Of a stretch of 64,000 nt of DNA, positions 15,814-25,317 are shown piece after piece; the first letter of the stretch is position 1; each line of letters starts with the position of its first letter. A program made the translations under genes and the position numbers. The stretch is from Pseudomonas saponiphila (GTDB lineage: Bacteria; Pseudomonadota; Gammaproteobacteria; Pseudomonadales; Pseudomonadaceae), in assembly GCF_900105185.1 (NCBI RefSeq), contig NZ_FNTJ01000001.1:1-64000 (forward strand), written 5' to 3'. Under the pieces are notes generated by a model. It searched no databases and had not been told where the DNA came from. It worked only from the letters and a program-made list of their open reading frames with translations.

Positions 15814-16419
15814 CTATCGGGCGCAGTACCATCCCTGATCCGTCACGCTGCCTTGCAGCGGCACATCCCAGCTGGCCTGATCCAGTCTCGCGACTTTCTG
15901 GCACTCATGAGCCAGGCCCAGCAGTGTCGGCTTGCGCCAGCTCTGTCGGCGCGCCAGGTACGCCAGGCTGCGGTCGTAGAAGCCTCCGCCCATTCCCAGG
16001 CGACCTCCCTCTTCATCGAATCCCACCAGGGGCAGGAGCACCAGATCCAGTGCCCAGACCTTGCGCTGGCGTGCGGCGTTGATCCGTGGTTCGAGGATGC
16101 GAAAGCGGTTGAGACGCAGTTTTTCTCCTGGGCGGATGCGCTGGAACACCATCTTGGTTCGTGGCCAGGCACTGAGCACAGGCAAGTAGGTGGCCTTGCC
16201 CCGGCGTTGGGCGGCGCGCAGCAGCAGGCGCGGATCGATTTCGCCATCGGTGGGCAAATACAGGGACAGGTGTCGGGCCCGACGAAACACCGGGTTCTGC
16301 GCCAGTTGGCGGTACAGGTCATGGGCGGCCTGGCGTTGCTGGGCTGGCGTGAGGGCGCGACGGGCTTTACGCAGCATGCGTCGAAGTTGCGGGCGGGAAA
16401 GCGGCGCAGGTTCGGTCAT
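15814..16419 (-). CDS. ygfA: 5-formyltetrahydrofolate cyclo-ligase
   Basis: Converts 5-formyl-THF to 5,10-methenyl-THF with ATP. The 201-residue protein shows the family pattern: RPQLRRMLRKARRALTPAQQRQAA, LSLYLPTDGEIDPRLLL, and LVLLPLVGFDEEGGRLGMGGGFYDRSLA, the conserved GGGFYDR segment near residue 150. Start at ATG 16419 (MTEPAPLS); the open frame extends upstream without conservation. It lies directly downstream of ssrS on the same strand, the usual ssrS-ygfA arrangement. Confidence 0.92.
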   Translation of the reverse strand: MTEPAPLSRPQLRRMLRKARRALTPAQQRQAAHDLYRQLAQNPVFRRARHLSLYLPTDGEIDPRLLLRAAQRRGKATYLPVLSAWPRTKMVFQRIRPGEKLRLNRFRILEPRINAARQRKVWALDLVLLPLVGFDEEGGRLGMGGGFYDRSLAYLARRQSWRKPTLLGLAHECQKVARLDQASWDVPLQGSVTDQGWYCAR

Positions 16420-16506
16420 TGAGGAGGCTATGGAGAGTCGGACATGGCAGAACAGCCTACCCGGAAAAACCAATGCCAGCATGGATAACTGGCATTGGCT
16501 GACAAT

Positions 16507-16686
16507 TCAGGCTCCCCGGGCGAACCGCTGTCGACTTAGCCCTTGAACCCGAAAGTTCAAGGCGGAAGATGCAGCAGGCTTTAAGGCTTTCCGTCTAGCG
16601 GACATGCACACCAGCCCAACGTGCAACTTCCAGGGTAGTGCGAATCGGCTCAGGGACATCGCCAACTGGCAAGCACCCCAGGGAGT
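16507..16686 (-). ncRNA. ssrS: 6S RNA
   Basis: The gap between zapA and ygfA, on the minus strand, reads like Pseudomonas 6S RNA: GCCAGTTGGCGATGTCCCTG in the 5' half, GTGCATGTCCGCTAGACGGA in the middle, TTGAACTTTCGGGTTCAAGG as a hairpin, and AGCGGTTCGCCCGGGGAGCC at the 3' end. A -10 TATACT lies at 16693-16698, putting the start near 16686 and the length near 180 nt. 6S RNA sequesters sigma-70 RNA polymerase in stationary phase. Ends are estimates. Confidence 0.9.
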
Positions 16687-16710
16687 GGCGGGAGTATACC
16701 GCAACCGCTG

Positions 16711-17034
16711 TCAGGAATCAGCTTTGCTTGCGTCCGAATCGGTGGCCAGGACCAGGTCAACACGATCCAGCAGATCCCGTACCTGTTCGCGAGTGGTGGC
16801 GCTGGCCTGCACGTCCGGACGCTCCTGGCGATGCAGCAGGTCGTGGGTGATGTTCAGCGCGGCCATGACCGCGATGCGATCGGCGCCGATGACTTTGCCG
16901 CTGCTGCGGATCTCGCGCATCTTGCCGTCCAGGTAACGGGCAGCGCTCACCAGATTGCTGCGCTCTTCCTGGGGGCAGATGATCGAATATTCTTTGTCGA
17001 GGATCTGCACGGTAACGCTATTGCTTGAACTCAT
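16711..17034 (-). CDS. zapA: Cell division protein ZapA
   Basis: A 107-residue FtsZ-associated protein that bundles Z-ring filaments. The N-terminal head (SNSVTVQILDKEYSIICPQEERSNLVSAARYLDGKMREIRSSG) is followed by the coiled-coil tail (GADRIAVMAALNITHDLLHRQ), both typical. Its ATG at 17034 overlaps the upstream coiled-coil gene's stop (ATGA). The ssrS promoter lies just past its stop codon. Confidence 0.92.
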   Translation of the reverse strand: MSSSNSVTVQILDKEYSIICPQEERSNLVSAARYLDGKMREIRSSGKVIGADRIAVMAALNITHDLLHRQERPDVQASATTREQVRDLLDRVDLVLATDSDASKADS

Positions 17035-17240
17035 GAGTCTTGCTCCAGGGCCTTGAGGCGCGAAATCATCGATTCGACCTTACGCCGGGCGATTTCGTTT
17101 TTTTCAATGAGGTGCGCGCGTTCCTCGCGCCAGGTCTTTTCCTGAGCTAATAAGAGTGCGTTTTGACTCTTTAGTTGCTCGACCCGGGTAATAAGCAGTT
17201 CGAGTCTGGCCATCAGTGCGTGCAGGTCGTTGTCTTCCAT
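17031..17240 (-). CDS. TIGR02449-type small coiled-coil protein
   Basis: A 69-residue, almost entirely helical coiled-coil protein (MEDNDLHALMARLELLITRVEQLKSQNALLLAQEKTWREERAHLIEK...). It precedes zapA with an ATGA overlap and is conserved there in gammaproteobacteria, so a cell-division link by analogy with ZapB is likely but not shown. Start at ATG 17240; the open frame upstream lacks heptad character. Confidence 0.8.
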   Translation of the reverse strand: MEDNDLHALMARLELLITRVEQLKSQNALLLAQEKTWREERAHLIEKNEIARRKVESMISRLKALEQDS

Positions 17241-17475
17241 TGTGTCCCACTGAAGTTGGTCTGATGAGTGGCAACTGGCTGGACAGCGCCTTGGGGGCCT
17301 GAACGGTCCTTGCGCATTCGGTGCTGTCCGGTCGGCAATCTGTCCGTCGTCCAAGGCCCGGCGAACCGCTGTAACGGGGCGCTAGGCGCAACGCGGCGCT
17401 GGCAATGAATGATGACACGCCCTACGATACAAGGCCTTCATTCTAGACATTGCGCCGCTTGGCGCCTAGCTGCCC

Positions 17476-18033
17476 ATGCCCATTCAGAATTCCCCGTACA
17501 ACGCCTTCGCCACCCTGCTCAGCAGCAGTGGCCATCCTGTTTCTCCTGCCGAATTGCACGGCCTGTTGCTGGGCCGCAGTTGCGCCGGCGCCGGGTTCGA
17601 GGTCGATGGCTGGCTGGTGGACGCCGCCGAGCTGCTCGAAGGCGAGCCGCAAGACAACGTACGCAACGCCTTGATCGGCCTGCAGGAGATGGTCAAGGGC
17701 GAACTCACCAGCGACGACATGACCGTGGTCCTGCTGCTGCCCAGCGACGACGCTCCCCTGACCGAGCGTGCCGCGGCCCTGGGCCAGTGGTGCCAGGGCT
17801 TCCTCGCCGGTTTCGGCCTCAACTCCCGTGACAGCAGCGCTCTGAGCGCCGAGGCCACTGAAGTGTTGCAGGACCTTGCGGCCATCGCCCAGGTCCAGGA
17901 TGCGCTGGAAGAGTCCGACGACGGTGAAAGCGACTACATGGAAGTGATGGAGTACCTGCGGGTCGCGCCGTTGCTGCTGTTCACCGAAACCAACAAGACC
18001 GTTGCACCGGCTGCCAAGCCTTCTCTGCACTGA
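17476..18033 (+). CDS. ygfB: UPF0149 family protein (YgfB/YecA-like)
   Basis: A 185-residue UPF0149 protein; family features include [30 protein letters not shown] near the N-terminus, [28 protein letters not shown], and the acidic [24 protein letters not shown] near the end. It is divergent from the zapA group and starts the ygfB-pepP-ubiH operon. In pseudomonads a member of this family has been linked to antibiotic tolerance regulation; the role here is inferred. Confidence 0.88.
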   Translation: MPIQNSPYNAFATLLSSSGHPVSPAELHGLLLGRSCAGAGFEVDGWLVDAAELLEGEPQDNVRNALIGLQEMVKGELTSDDMTVVLLLPSDDAPLTERAAALGQWCQGFLAGFGLNSRDSSALSAEATEVLQDLAAIAQVQDALEESDDGESDYMEVMEYLRVAPLLLFTETNKTVAPAAKPSLH

Positions 18034-18056
18034 TCGACAGGGAACTGCATCTGCCC

Positions 18057-19391
18057 ATGATTCATATCCCTAAAACGGAATACAGTCGTCGCCGCAAGGC
18101 GCTCATGGCGCAGATGGAGCCCAACAGCATTGCGATCCTGCCGGCGGCAGCCGTGGCCATTCGCAACCGCGATGTGGAGCATGTCTACCGCCAGGACAGT
18201 GATTTTCAGTACCTCAGCGGCTTCCCCGAACCCCAGGCCGTGATTGTGCTCATGCCCGGTCGCGAGCATGGCGAGTACGTGCTGTTCTGCCGCGAGCGCA
18301 ATGCCGAGCGCGAGCTCTGGGATGGCCTGCGGGCAGGCCAGGAAGGCGCGATCCGCGACTATGGCGCGGACGATGCGTTTCCCATCACCGACATCGACGA
18401 CATTCTCCCGGGCCTGATCGAAGGTCGTGACCGGGTCTATTCGGCCATGGGCAGCAACCCCGAGTTCGATCGTCACCTGATGGAATGGATCAACGTTATC
18501 CGCTCCAAAGCGCACCTTGGCGCCCAGCCGCCGAACGAATTCGTTGCCCTGGATCATCTGCTGCACGACATGCGCCTGTATAAATCGGCGGCGGAAGTGA
18601 AGGTGATGCGCGAAGCCGCACGGATTTCCGCCCAGGCCCATATCCGGGCCATGCAGGCCAGTCGCCCCGGGCTGCACGAGTTCAGTCTGGAGGCCGAACT
18701 GGATTACGAGTTCCGCAAGGGCGGGGCGAAGATGCCGGCTTATGGTTCCATCGTCGCGGCGGGGCGCAACAGTTGCATCCTGCACTACCAACAGAATGAC
18801 GCCCTGCTCAAGGATGGCGATCTGGTGCTGATCGACGCCGGTTGTGAAATCGACTGCTACGCCAGCGATATCACCCGGACCTGGCCGGTCAACGGCACGT
18901 TCTCGCCCGAGCAGAAGGCGATCTATGAACTGGTGCTGGCAGCCCAGGAAGCGGCGTTTGCCGAGATCGCCCCGAACAAGCACTGGAACCAGGCCCACGA
19001 GGCGACGGTTCGGGTCATCACCGCCGGCCTGGTGAAGTTGGGCCTGCTGGAAGGCGCGGTCGATGAGCTGATTGCCAGCGAGGCCTACAAAGCGTTCTAC
19101 ATGCACCGCGCCGGACACTGGCTGGGCATGGATGTACACGATGTCGGCGAGTACAAGGTCGGCGGCGAGTGGCGGGTGTTGGAGGTTGGCATGGCGCTGA
19201 CCGTGGAGCCGGGCATCTATATCTCCCCGGACAACCAGCAGGTGGCTAAGAAGTGGCGCGGCATTGGCGTGCGCATCGAGGACGACGTGGTAGTGACCAA
19301 GCAGGGCTGTGAAATTCTGACGGGCGGCGTACCGAAGAGCGTCGCCGAGATCGAGGCGTTGATGGCCGCAGCACGGGTCCAGGCGTCATGA
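18057..19391 (+). CDS. pepP: Xaa-Pro aminopeptidase P
   Basis: Cleaves N-terminal residues preceding proline. The 444-residue protein has an N-terminal AMP_N domain (PKTEYSRRRKALMAQMEPNSIAILPAA) and a pita-bread metallopeptidase domain with two-metal ligands in LIDAGCEIDCYASDITRTW (two Asp), HRAGHWLGMDVHDVGEY (His), TVEPGIYI (Glu) and GVRIEDD (Glu). It lies 23 bp after ygfB and overlaps ubiH by ATGA, supporting one transcript. Confidence 0.95.
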   Translation: MIHIPKTEYSRRRKALMAQMEPNSIAILPAAAVAIRNRDVEHVYRQDSDFQYLSGFPEPQAVIVLMPGREHGEYVLFCRERNAERELWDGLRAGQEGAIRDYGADDAFPITDIDDILPGLIEGRDRVYSAMGSNPEFDRHLMEWINVIRSKAHLGAQPPNEFVALDHLLHDMRLYKSAAEVKVMREAARISAQAHIRAMQASRPGLHEFSLEAELDYEFRKGGAKMPAYGSIVAAGRNSCILHYQQNDALLKDGDLVLIDAGCEIDCYASDITRTWPVNGTFSPEQKAIYELVLAAQEAAFAEIAPNKHWNQAHEATVRVITAGLVKLGLLEGAVDELIASEAYKAFYMHRAGHWLGMDVHDVGEYKVGGEWRVLEVGMALTVEPGIYISPDNQQVAKKWRGIGVRIEDDVVVTKQGCEILTGGVPKSVAEIEALMAAARVQAS

Positions 19392-20575
19392 GCCGGGTCA
19401 ATCTGGCCATCATCGGTGGCGGCCTGGTCGGCGCCAGCCTGGCCCTGGCCCTGCAGGCCGGAGCCAAGGCCCGGGGCTGGAAGATCGTGCTGATCGAACC
19501 GTTCGCTCCCGGCGACAGCTTCCAGCCCAGCTACGATGCTCGCTCCTCGGCGCTGTCCTTCGGCGCCCGGCAAATCTACCAGCGCCTGGGCCTGTGGCAG
19601 GCGATTTCCCGGCGGGCCGAGCCGATCAAGCAGATTCACGTGTCCGACCGCGGGCGCTTCTCCACGGCGCGCTTGTCGGCCATGGAAGAAGGCGTACCGG
19701 CCCTGGGCTATGTGGTGGAAAACGCCTGGCTCGGCCAATGCCTGTGGCAGGGCCTGGACAAGGACGTGATCAGTTGGCGCTGCCCGGCGGAAGTCACCCG
19801 CCTTGAGCCCCTGGAGGGCGGCTATCGGCTGACCCTGAATGACGAAACCACCCTGGAATGCGACCTGGCGGTGCTTGCCGATGGCGGTCGTTCCGGCTTG
19901 CGCGAACAGCTGGGGATCGGGGTCAGGAATCGTCCTTACAACCAGAGTGCGCTGATTGCCAACATCACCCCCAGCGAAGCTCACAACGGCATGGCCTTCG
20001 AGCGCTTCACCGACGATGGCCCGATGGCGCTGCTGCCCTTGCCGGACAACCGCTGCGCGCTGATCTGGACGCGCCAGGGCATGGACGCTCAGCGTCTGGC
20101 CGATCTGGACGAGCGCAGTTTCCTCAGCGAACTGCAGGGCGTGTTCGGTTATCGCCTGGGCACCCTGAAACAAGTGGGGGCGCGGCATCTGTATCCGCTG
20201 TCCCTGGTGGAGGCCGAAGAACAGGTCCGCCCGCATCTGGTGGTGCTGGGCAACGCCGCCCACAGCCTGCACCCGATTGCCGGCCAGGGCTTCAACCTGT
20301 CGCTGCGTGACGCCCAGGCCCTGGCGGATGCCTTGCTGGCCAGCGAGCAGTTGCCGGGGGATTTTGCCGTGCTGCAGGCCTATCGCGAGCGCCAGCGCCT
20401 GGATCAGAGCCTGACCGTGGGGTTCTCTGACCAGGTCACCCGACTGTTTGGCAGCAAGCTGCCGCTGCTGTCGGTGGGCCGCAATCTCGGTTTGCTCGGA
20501 CTGGACCTGCTGCCCCCGGCCAAGCGCTGGTTCGCCCGCCAGGCCATGGGCCTGGGTACTCGTCCGGATGCGTGA
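19388..20575 (+). CDS. ubiH: 2-octaprenyl-6-methoxyphenyl hydroxylase
   Basis: FAD-dependent ring hydroxylase of ubiquinone biosynthesis. In 395 residues it shows the Rossmann motif IIGGGLVGASLALAL at the N-terminus, VLADGGRSGLRE in the middle, and the second FAD motif GNAAHSLHPIAGQGFNLSLRDA near residue 285. Its ATG overlaps pepP (ATGA) and its end overlaps the DUF4442 gene. The pepP-ubiH-ubiI order matches that of enterobacteria. Confidence 0.92.
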   Translation: MSRVNLAIIGGGLVGASLALALQAGAKARGWKIVLIEPFAPGDSFQPSYDARSSALSFGARQIYQRLGLWQAISRRAEPIKQIHVSDRGRFSTARLSAMEEGVPALGYVVENAWLGQCLWQGLDKDVISWRCPAEVTRLEPLEGGYRLTLNDETTLECDLAVLADGGRSGLREQLGIGVRNRPYNQSALIANITPSEAHNGMAFERFTDDGPMALLPLPDNRCALIWTRQGMDAQRLADLDERSFLSELQGVFGYRLGTLKQVGARHLYPLSLVEAEEQVRPHLVVLGNAAHSLHPIAGQGFNLSLRDAQALADALLASEQLPGDFAVLQAYRERQRLDQSLTVGFSDQVTRLFGSKLPLLSVGRNLGLLGLDLLPPAKRWFARQAMGLGTRPDA

Positions 20576-21053
20576 GTGGCTGACCCGACGGTTCGGCAAG
20601 GCCCGCCTGTTGCGCTGCTTGATGAGCCTGTATCCACCCTATCTGGGGGCCGGAGTGCGGGTACGTCGGATCAGCGCGGATTTCCGCGAGGTCGAGGTTC
20701 GCATGGGCCTGGGCTGGTACAACCGCAACTATGTCGGCACCCAGTTCGGTGGCAGCCTGTATTCCATGGTGGACCCGTTCTTCATGCTGATGCTGATGGA
20801 GAACCTGGGGCGCGACTACATCGTCTGGGACAAGGCGGCAGCCATCGATTTCATCGCCCCGGGCAGGGGACCGGTGTTCGCCCGGTTCAGTCTCGACCCG
20901 GCGCTGCTTGACGAGATCCGCCGGCAGACCGCCAGTGGCGAGAAGTACCTGCCGCAGTTGCAGGTCGAGATTCATGACGGCTCCGGCACCCTGGTGGCGC
21001 GGGTCGATAAAACCCTTTATGTGCGGCGCAAGCCGCCAGTGAGACAGGCCTAA
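20568..21053 (+). CDS. DUF4442 hotdog-fold protein (putative thioesterase)
   Basis: A 161-residue protein (MREWLTRRFGKARLLRCLMSLYPPYLGAGVRVRRISADFREVEVRM ... YVGTQFGGSLYSMVDPFFMLMLM) resembling DUF4442 hotdog proteins related to acyl-CoA thioesterases. It is inserted between ubiH and ubiI, overlapping ubiH by eight bases and four bases from ubiI, so it is co-expressed with quinone biosynthesis genes. A metabolic link to ubiquinone is only suggested by position. Confidence 0.75.
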   Translation: MREWLTRRFGKARLLRCLMSLYPPYLGAGVRVRRISADFREVEVRMGLGWYNRNYVGTQFGGSLYSMVDPFFMLMLMENLGRDYIVWDKAAAIDFIAPGRGPVFARFSLDPALLDEIRRQTASGEKYLPQLQVEIHDGSGTLVARVDKTLYVRRKPPVRQA

Positions 21054-21056
21054 AGC

Positions 21057-22280
21057 ATGGAAATGCGCGCAGATGTGCTGATTGTCGGAGCCGGAATGGT
21101 CGGCAGTGCCTTGGCGTTGGCGTTGCAGGGCAGCGGCCTGGAAGTGCTGCTGCTCGATGGCGGCTCCTTGAGTGTCAAACCCTTCGCCGCCGAGTCAGCG
21201 TTCGAACCCCGGGTCAGCGCCTTGTCGGCGGCCAGCCAGCGCATTCTCGAACGCCTGGGCGCCTGGGACGGCATCGTCCGGCGTCGCAGCAGCCCCTACT
21301 GTGAGATGCAGGTCTGGGATGGCAGCGGCACCGGGCAGATCCACTTCTCGGCGTCCAGCGTGCATGCCGAGGTGCTGGGGCATATCGTCGAGAACCGGGT
21401 GGTGCAGGACGCCCTGCTCGAACGTCTGCACGAATGCGATGTCGGCCTGCTGGCCAATGCCCGCCTGGAACAGATGCGCCGTTCCGGCGATGACTGGCTG
21501 CTGACCCTGGCCGATGGCCGGGTGTTGCGGGCACCGCTGGTGATCGCCGCCGACGGCGCCAACTCGGCGGTACGCCGCCTCACCGGTTGTGCCACCCGCG
21601 AATGGGACTACCTGCACCACGCCATTGTCACCAGCGTGCGCAGCAGCCGGCCTCACCAAATGACCGCCTGGCAGCGCTTCACCGATACCGGCCCGCTGGC
21701 CTTCCTGCCGCTGGTGCGGGATGGGCAGCAGGATTGGTGCTCGATTGTCTGGTCCACCACGCCCACTGAAGCCGAGCGCCTGATGGCCCTGGACGACGAG
21801 AGCTTCTGCTTTGAGCTGGAGCGCGCCTTCGAAGGCCGTCTAGGCCAGGTGCTCGGTGCCGACCCGCGGCTCTGCGTACCGCTGCGCCAGCGGCACGCCA
21901 AGCGCTATGTGGCCGAAGGCCTGGCGCTGATTGGCGATGCTGCCCACACCATCCATCCGTTGGCGGGGCAGGGGGTCAACCTGGGCTTCCTCGATGCCGC
22001 GGTACTGGCCGAAGTGCTGCTGCAAGCGGCCGGTCGTGGCGAGCGCCTGGCCGAGGTCAAGGTCCTCAGTCGTTTCGAGCGCCGGCGCATGCCTCACAAC
22101 CTGGCGCTGATGGCGGCCATGGAAGGCTTCGAACGGTTGTTCCAGGCCGATCCGCTGCCACTGCGCTGGCTGCGCAACACCGGCCTCAAGGTGATCGAGC
22201 AGATGCCCGAGGCCAAGGCGGTCTTCGTGCGCCAGGCCCTGGGCCTGAGCGGCGATCTCCCTGAGCTGGCCAGAGCCTAG
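21057..22280 (+). CDS. ubiI: UbiH/UbiI/VisC-family FAD-dependent hydroxylase
   Basis: A 407-residue flavin monooxygenase, paralogous to ubiH two genes upstream. Motifs: [28 protein letters not shown] (FAD), [16 protein letters not shown], and [25 protein letters not shown]. Probably the C5-hydroxylase (UbiI/VisC) of ubiquinone synthesis; a C6 hydroxylase role (UbiF-like) cannot be excluded from sequence alone. Start ATG 21057. Confidence 0.85.
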   Translation: MEMRADVLIVGAGMVGSALALALQGSGLEVLLLDGGSLSVKPFAAESAFEPRVSALSAASQRILERLGAWDGIVRRRSSPYCEMQVWDGSGTGQIHFSASSVHAEVLGHIVENRVVQDALLERLHECDVGLLANARLEQMRRSGDDWLLTLADGRVLRAPLVIAADGANSAVRRLTGCATREWDYLHHAIVTSVRSSRPHQMTAWQRFTDTGPLAFLPLVRDGQQDWCSIVWSTTPTEAERLMALDDESFCFELERAFEGRLGQVLGADPRLCVPLRQRHAKRYVAEGLALIGDAAHTIHPLAGQGVNLGFLDAAVLAEVLLQAAGRGERLAEVKVLSRFERRRMPHNLALMAAMEGFERLFQADPLPLRWLRNTGLKVIEQMPEAKAVFVRQALGLSGDLPELARA

Positions 22281-22300
22281 GAGCCGGTTCGCCGGCGAAA
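22281..22300. repeat. Partial Pseudomonas REP-like element
   Basis: GAGCCGGTTCGCCGGCGAA immediately after the ubiI stop is the half-palindrome core of common Pseudomonas REP sequences. No paired inverted copy is seen close by. Confidence 0.5.
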
Positions 22301-22417
22301 CGTGCTGGAGGGCGGCCCCACGCAACATCTGGTAACGCCTCGGCGCCGGGTTCGGTTGAGCTAGCAAATGGGACTCCTTATCATTTCGCCTCATTTCGAA
22401 ATCGAGAGACTGCTCCC

Positions 22418-23419
22418 ATGTTGGCACCGAAGCGTCTACTGACCGCCCTGGCCCTCACATTCATTGGCAGCGCCGCCCAGGCCGCCGATGAAGTCGTGGT
22501 CTACTCCTCGCGTATCGATGAGCTGATCAAGCCGGTGTTCGATGCCTACACCCAGAAGACCGGGGTGAAGATCAAGTTCATCACCGACAAGGAAGCGCCG
22601 CTGATGCAGCGGATCAAGGCCGAAGGCGAGAATGCCACCGCCGACCTGCTGCTCACCGTGGATGCCGGCAACCTCTGGCAGGCTGAGCAGATGGGCATCC
22701 TCCAGCCGTTCACTTCCAAGGTCATCGACAGCAACATTCCCCTGCAATACCGCTCTTCCAACCATGCCTGGACCGGCCTGAGCCTGCGGGCGCGGACCTT
22801 GGCCTACTCCACCGAGCGGGTCAAACCTTCCGAGCTGACCACCTACGAAGCCCTGGCCGACAAGCAGTGGGAAGGCCGCCTGTGCCTGCGCACCGCGAAG
22901 AAGGTCTACAACCAGTCCTTGACCGCCACCCTGATCGAAACCCACGGTGCGGCGAAGACCGAAGAGATCGTCAAGGGCTGGGTCAACAACCTGTCCACCG
23001 ATGTGTTCTCCGATGACATCGCCGTGCTGGATGCGATCAATGCCGGGCAATGCGACGTCGGCATCGTCAACACCTACTACTACGGCCGCCTGCACAAGCA
23101 GAAGCCGAACCTGGCGGTGAAGCTGTTCTGGCCGAACCAGGGCGACCGCGGGGTGCACGTCAATCTGTCGGGCATCGGCCTGACCCAGCATGCGCCGCAC
23201 CCGGAAGCGGCCAAGGCCCTGGTGGAGTGGATGACCACGCCCGAGGCGCAGAAGATCTTCGCCGACGTCAACCAGGAGTTCCCGGCCAACCCGGCAGTGG
23301 CACCTTCGGAAGAAGTGGCCAGCTGGGGCAAGTTCGTGGCCGACACCCTGCCGGTTGAAATCGCCGGCAAGCGTCAGGCCGAAGCCATCCGCTTGATGGA
23401 CCGCGCTGGCTGGAACTGA
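22418..23419 (+). CDS. Periplasmic Fe(III) ABC transporter binding protein (FbpA-like)
   Basis: A 333-residue extracellular solute-binding protein with a signal peptide ([22 protein letters not shown]). The mature start [29 protein letters not shown] and the tyrosine cluster NTYYYGRL around residue 220 fit the FbpA/SfuA class that binds ferric iron through paired tyrosines. An intrinsic terminator separates it from the downstream permease gene, but the pair is still probably one transporter. Upstream AT-rich TTATCATTTCGCCTC could be a Fur site, weakly supported. Confidence 0.88.
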   Translation: MLAPKRLLTALALTFIGSAAQAADEVVVYSSRIDELIKPVFDAYTQKTGVKIKFITDKEAPLMQRIKAEGENATADLLLTVDAGNLWQAEQMGILQPFTSKVIDSNIPLQYRSSNHAWTGLSLRARTLAYSTERVKPSELTTYEALADKQWEGRLCLRTAKKVYNQSLTATLIETHGAAKTEEIVKGWVNNLSTDVFSDDIAVLDAINAGQCDVGIVNTYYYGRLHKQKPNLAVKLFWPNQGDRGVHVNLSGIGLTQHAPHPEAAKALVEWMTTPEAQKIFADVNQEFPANPAVAPSEEVASWGKFVADTLPVEIAGKRQAEAIRLMDRAGWN

Positions 23420-23432
23420 GCCTGCCGTTATA

Positions 23433-23463
23433 CTGCGCCCCGCCTCTGCGGGGCGTTTTGTTT
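23433..23463 (+). terminator. Intrinsic terminator after the iron-binding protein gene
   Basis: GCCCCGC and GCGGGGC form a stem with a CTCT-type loop followed by GTTTTGTTT, 15-40 bp after the stop codon. A partial REP (GGAGCGGGCTCGCTCGCGA) follows at about 23479. Confidence 0.75.
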
Positions 23464-23546
23464 AACGGCCTGCCGGTAGGAGCGGGCTCGCTCGCGATGG
23501 TGCCGCCGCTTCCCCTTTGTACGTTCCACCTGCCCGAGAGTTTTTT

Positions 23547-25163
23547 GTGGCCCATCCCGCCCAACGTCGCTGGTATCCCCTGGTCTTTGCCGTAGCGGCC
23601 CTGGTCTTGCTGCCGCTGAGTGTGCTGCTGTTGTCCTGGCAGGCCGTCGATGCGCAGATCTGGTCCCATCTGTGGGACACGCAGATGCCGCGTCTGTTGA
23701 GCAACACCCTGACCCTGGTGCTCGGGGTGGGGGTTGGCGTCACGCTGTTGGGGGTGAGCCTGGCCTGGCTTACCAGCCTCTGCGAGTTTCCCGGGCGGCG
23801 CTGGCTGGACTGGGCGCTGATGCTGCCCTTCGCGATTCCGGCCTATGTGCTGGCGTTCGTCTTCGTTGGCCTGCTGGACTTTTCCGGGCCGGTGCAGAGC
23901 CTGCTGCGGGAATGGTTCGGCAGCGGCCTGCGACTGCCGCGGGTGCGCTCCACTGGCGGGGTGATCCTGGTGCTGGTGCTGGTGTTCTATCCCTATGTCT
24001 ACCTGCTGGCGCGCAACGCTTTCCTGGCCCAGGGCAAGGGGTTGATGGAGGCTGCGCGAGTGCTCGGCCAATCACCCTGGCAGGCGTTCTGGCGTGTGGC
24101 GCTGCCCATGGCGCGGCCGGCCATCGGTGCCGGCGTGGCCCTGGCGCTGATGGAAACCCTGGCGGATTTCGGCGCGGTGGCGGTGTTCAACTTCGATACC
24201 TTCACCACCGCCATCTACAAGACCTGGTATGGCTTCTTCAGCCTTTCCAGCGCTGCGCAGCTGGCTAGCCTGTTGCTGCTGGCAGTGATGCTGGTGTTGT
24301 ACGGCGAGCGCCGCGCACGGGGCGCCAGCCGCACCGGTAACGAGCGGCCCCGGGGCAAGGCCCTGTATCACCTGCGGGGAATCAAGGCCGTGGCGGCCAC
24401 GGGCTGGTGCCTTCTGGTCTTTGCCTGTGCCTTCGTGATTCCGCTGCTGCAGCTGCTGGCGTGGTTCTGGCAGCGCGGGCGCTTCGATCTGGACGAACGC
24501 TATGGCGGATTGATCGTACATACCCTGTACCTGGGGGGCATGGCGGCGTTGATCACCGTCAGCGTGGCCCTGCTGCTGGCCTTCGCCCGTCGCCAGGCGC
24601 CGACCCGCGGCATCCGCGCCGGGGTCAGCCTGGCCAACCTGGGCTACGCCTTGCCCGGTTCGGTGCTGGCGGTGTCGATCATGCTGGCTTTCAGTTACCT
24701 GGACCGGGAACTGGTAATCCCGTTGTCCGGCTGGTTGGGCGGGGCCGGCAAGCCACTGTTGCTGGGCAGCCTGTCGGCCTTGCTGCTGGCGTATCTGGTG
24801 CGTTTCATCGCGGTGGCCTACGGGCCGCTGGAAAGCAGCCTGGAGCGGATTCGCCCATCACTGCCCGAAGCGGCGCGCAGCCTGGGGGTGGGTGGGCCGC
24901 GACTGTTTTTCAAAGTGTATCTGCCGCTGTTGCTGCCCGGGACCCTGAGCGCGGCCTTGCTGGTGTTCGTCGACGTGCTCAAGGAAATGCCCGCGACCTT
25001 GCTGATGCGCCCGTTTGGCTGGGACACGCTGGCGGTGCGGATCTTCGAGATGACCAGCGAAGGGGAGTGGGCCCGGGCGTCGTTGCCGGCGCTGACCCTG
25101 GTGCTGGTTGGACTGCTGCCGGTGATTGGCCTGATCCGTCGCTCGGCCCATCGAATCGGTTAG
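23547..25163 (+). CDS. Fe(III) ABC transporter permease (FbpB-like, fused two-domain)
   Basis: A 538-residue inner membrane permease with about twelve hydrophobic segments and two BPD_transp_1 domains, each with an EAA loop: EAARVLGQSPWQAFWRVALP near residue 175 and PEAARSLGVGGPRLFFKVYLPLLLPG near 445. Start taken at GTG 23547 (VAHPAQRRWYPLVF); upstream TTG 23517 would add ten residues. Partner of the upstream binding protein. No ATPase subunit follows, so the ATP-binding component must be encoded elsewhere. Confidence 0.85.
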   Translation: MAHPAQRRWYPLVFAVAALVLLPLSVLLLSWQAVDAQIWSHLWDTQMPRLLSNTLTLVLGVGVGVTLLGVSLAWLTSLCEFPGRRWLDWALMLPFAIPAYVLAFVFVGLLDFSGPVQSLLREWFGSGLRLPRVRSTGGVILVLVLVFYPYVYLLARNAFLAQGKGLMEAARVLGQSPWQAFWRVALPMARPAIGAGVALALMETLADFGAVAVFNFDTFTTAIYKTWYGFFSLSSAAQLASLLLLAVMLVLYGERRARGASRTGNERPRGKALYHLRGIKAVAATGWCLLVFACAFVIPLLQLLAWFWQRGRFDLDERYGGLIVHTLYLGGMAALITVSVALLLAFARRQAPTRGIRAGVSLANLGYALPGSVLAVSIMLAFSYLDRELVIPLSGWLGGAGKPLLLGSLSALLLAYLVRFIAVAYGPLESSLERIRPSLPEAARSLGVGGPRLFFKVYLPLLLPGTLSAALLVFVDVLKEMPATLLMRPFGWDTLAVRIFEMTSEGEWARASLPALTLVLVGLLPVIGLIRRSAHRIG

Positions 25164-25317
25164 GTGCCAGCCTTGCACCTTGCAGCTACAATGCGCGGCA
25201 TTCGGTGCGGCCTGTTGTTTGGCCGGGACGCTGAAATCGGCTGCAAGCCATCTATTTCAAGGCTTTCACCCTAGCAGCGCCAGTCCGCACCCTCGCCACG
25301 CCCGGAAGGAGAAACCC

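Noticed and set aside
25163..25317. Glycine riboswitch upstream of gcvT
   Set aside because: No tandem aptamer-like structure or terminator was recognisable in the 155-bp leader.
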